Source: Bacillota bacterium
GTDB taxonomy: Bacteria > Bacillota_A > Clostridia > Lutisporales > Lutisporaceae
Length of the DNA: 23,267 bases
Assembly (NCBI GenBank): GCA_022706865.1
Contig: JAKJBT010000016.1
Span: 1-23,267, forward strand
Direction: 5' to 3'
How positions within the stretch are numbered: position 1 is the stretch's first letter; each line of letters begins with the position of its first letter. The translations under genes and the position numbers were made by a program. The notes under the pieces were generated by a model that was given only the letters and a program-made list of their open reading frames with translations, was not told the DNA's origin and made no database searches. Positions 23,260 through 23,267 of the stretch are shown here, in pieces.

Positions 23260-23267
23260 ATGAATCA

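Noticed and set aside
1..23267. CRISPR arrays, insertion sequences, phage genes, toxin-antitoxin or defence islands, tRNA and rRNA genes
   Set aside because: I saw no regularly spaced repeats, transposase or integrase motifs, or cloverleaf or rRNA sequence. The repeats present are palindromes without associated enzymes.

Overview
The window looks like chromosomal DNA of an anaerobic, probably spore-forming member of the Clostridia. It is AT-rich, uses strong AGGAGG-type ribosome sites, and carries an Isc-type iron-sulphur operon led by an Rrf2 regulator. It also has a complete oxidative (Stickland-type) ornithine fermentation operon and a DUF2207/LemA pair. No transposase, integrase, phage gene, tRNA, rRNA or CRISPR array is visible. 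All genes but one lie on the minus strand. The genus is inferred only loosely.

Layout from left to right. 1-175: a long imperfect palindrome with no coding content. 237-1016: a tandem PRC-barrel protein and a 74-residue helical protein. 1328-4515: iscR-iscS-iscU-mnmA, read right to left from a promoter at about 4565-4593 that is bracketed by two near-identical 25-bp Rrf2-type operators. 4642-4768: a candidate small RNA with its own promoter, two GNRA-capped hairpins and a terminator. 5048-7540: a divergent pair of unrecognised genes, one cysteine-rich (minus strand) and one beta-propeller-like with a coiled coil (plus strand), with apparently overlapping promoters. 7555-11029: lysA, a DAACS-family symporter and dapF as a likely operon. 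11237-12577: rarA/mgsA. 12685-15125: a DUF2207 membrane protein followed by lemA. 15201-15284: a REP-like palindrome.

15291-23198: the ornithine operon, in transcription order ord, ortA, ortB, oraS, oraE, a MutL/GlmL-type reactivase, orr. Ornithine racemase converts L- to D-ornithine. OraS/OraE (adenosylcobalamin and PLP) move the terminal amino group to give 2,4-diaminopentanoate, and the GlmL-like ATPase probably repairs the mutase. Ord oxidatively deaminates the product to 2-amino-4-oxopentanoate, and OrtAB cleaves that with CoA to acetyl-CoA and D-alanine. The only promoter seen upstream of ord is a near-consensus sigma-54 (-24/-12) element at 23243-23259. This predicts that an enhancer-binding activator controls the pathway, perhaps encoded just beyond the right edge.

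The items most worth following up are the sigma-54 promoter, the candidate small RNA upstream of iscR, the paired IscR-type operators, the three palindromic repeats, the transporter placed between lysA and dapF, and the two unknown divergent genes.
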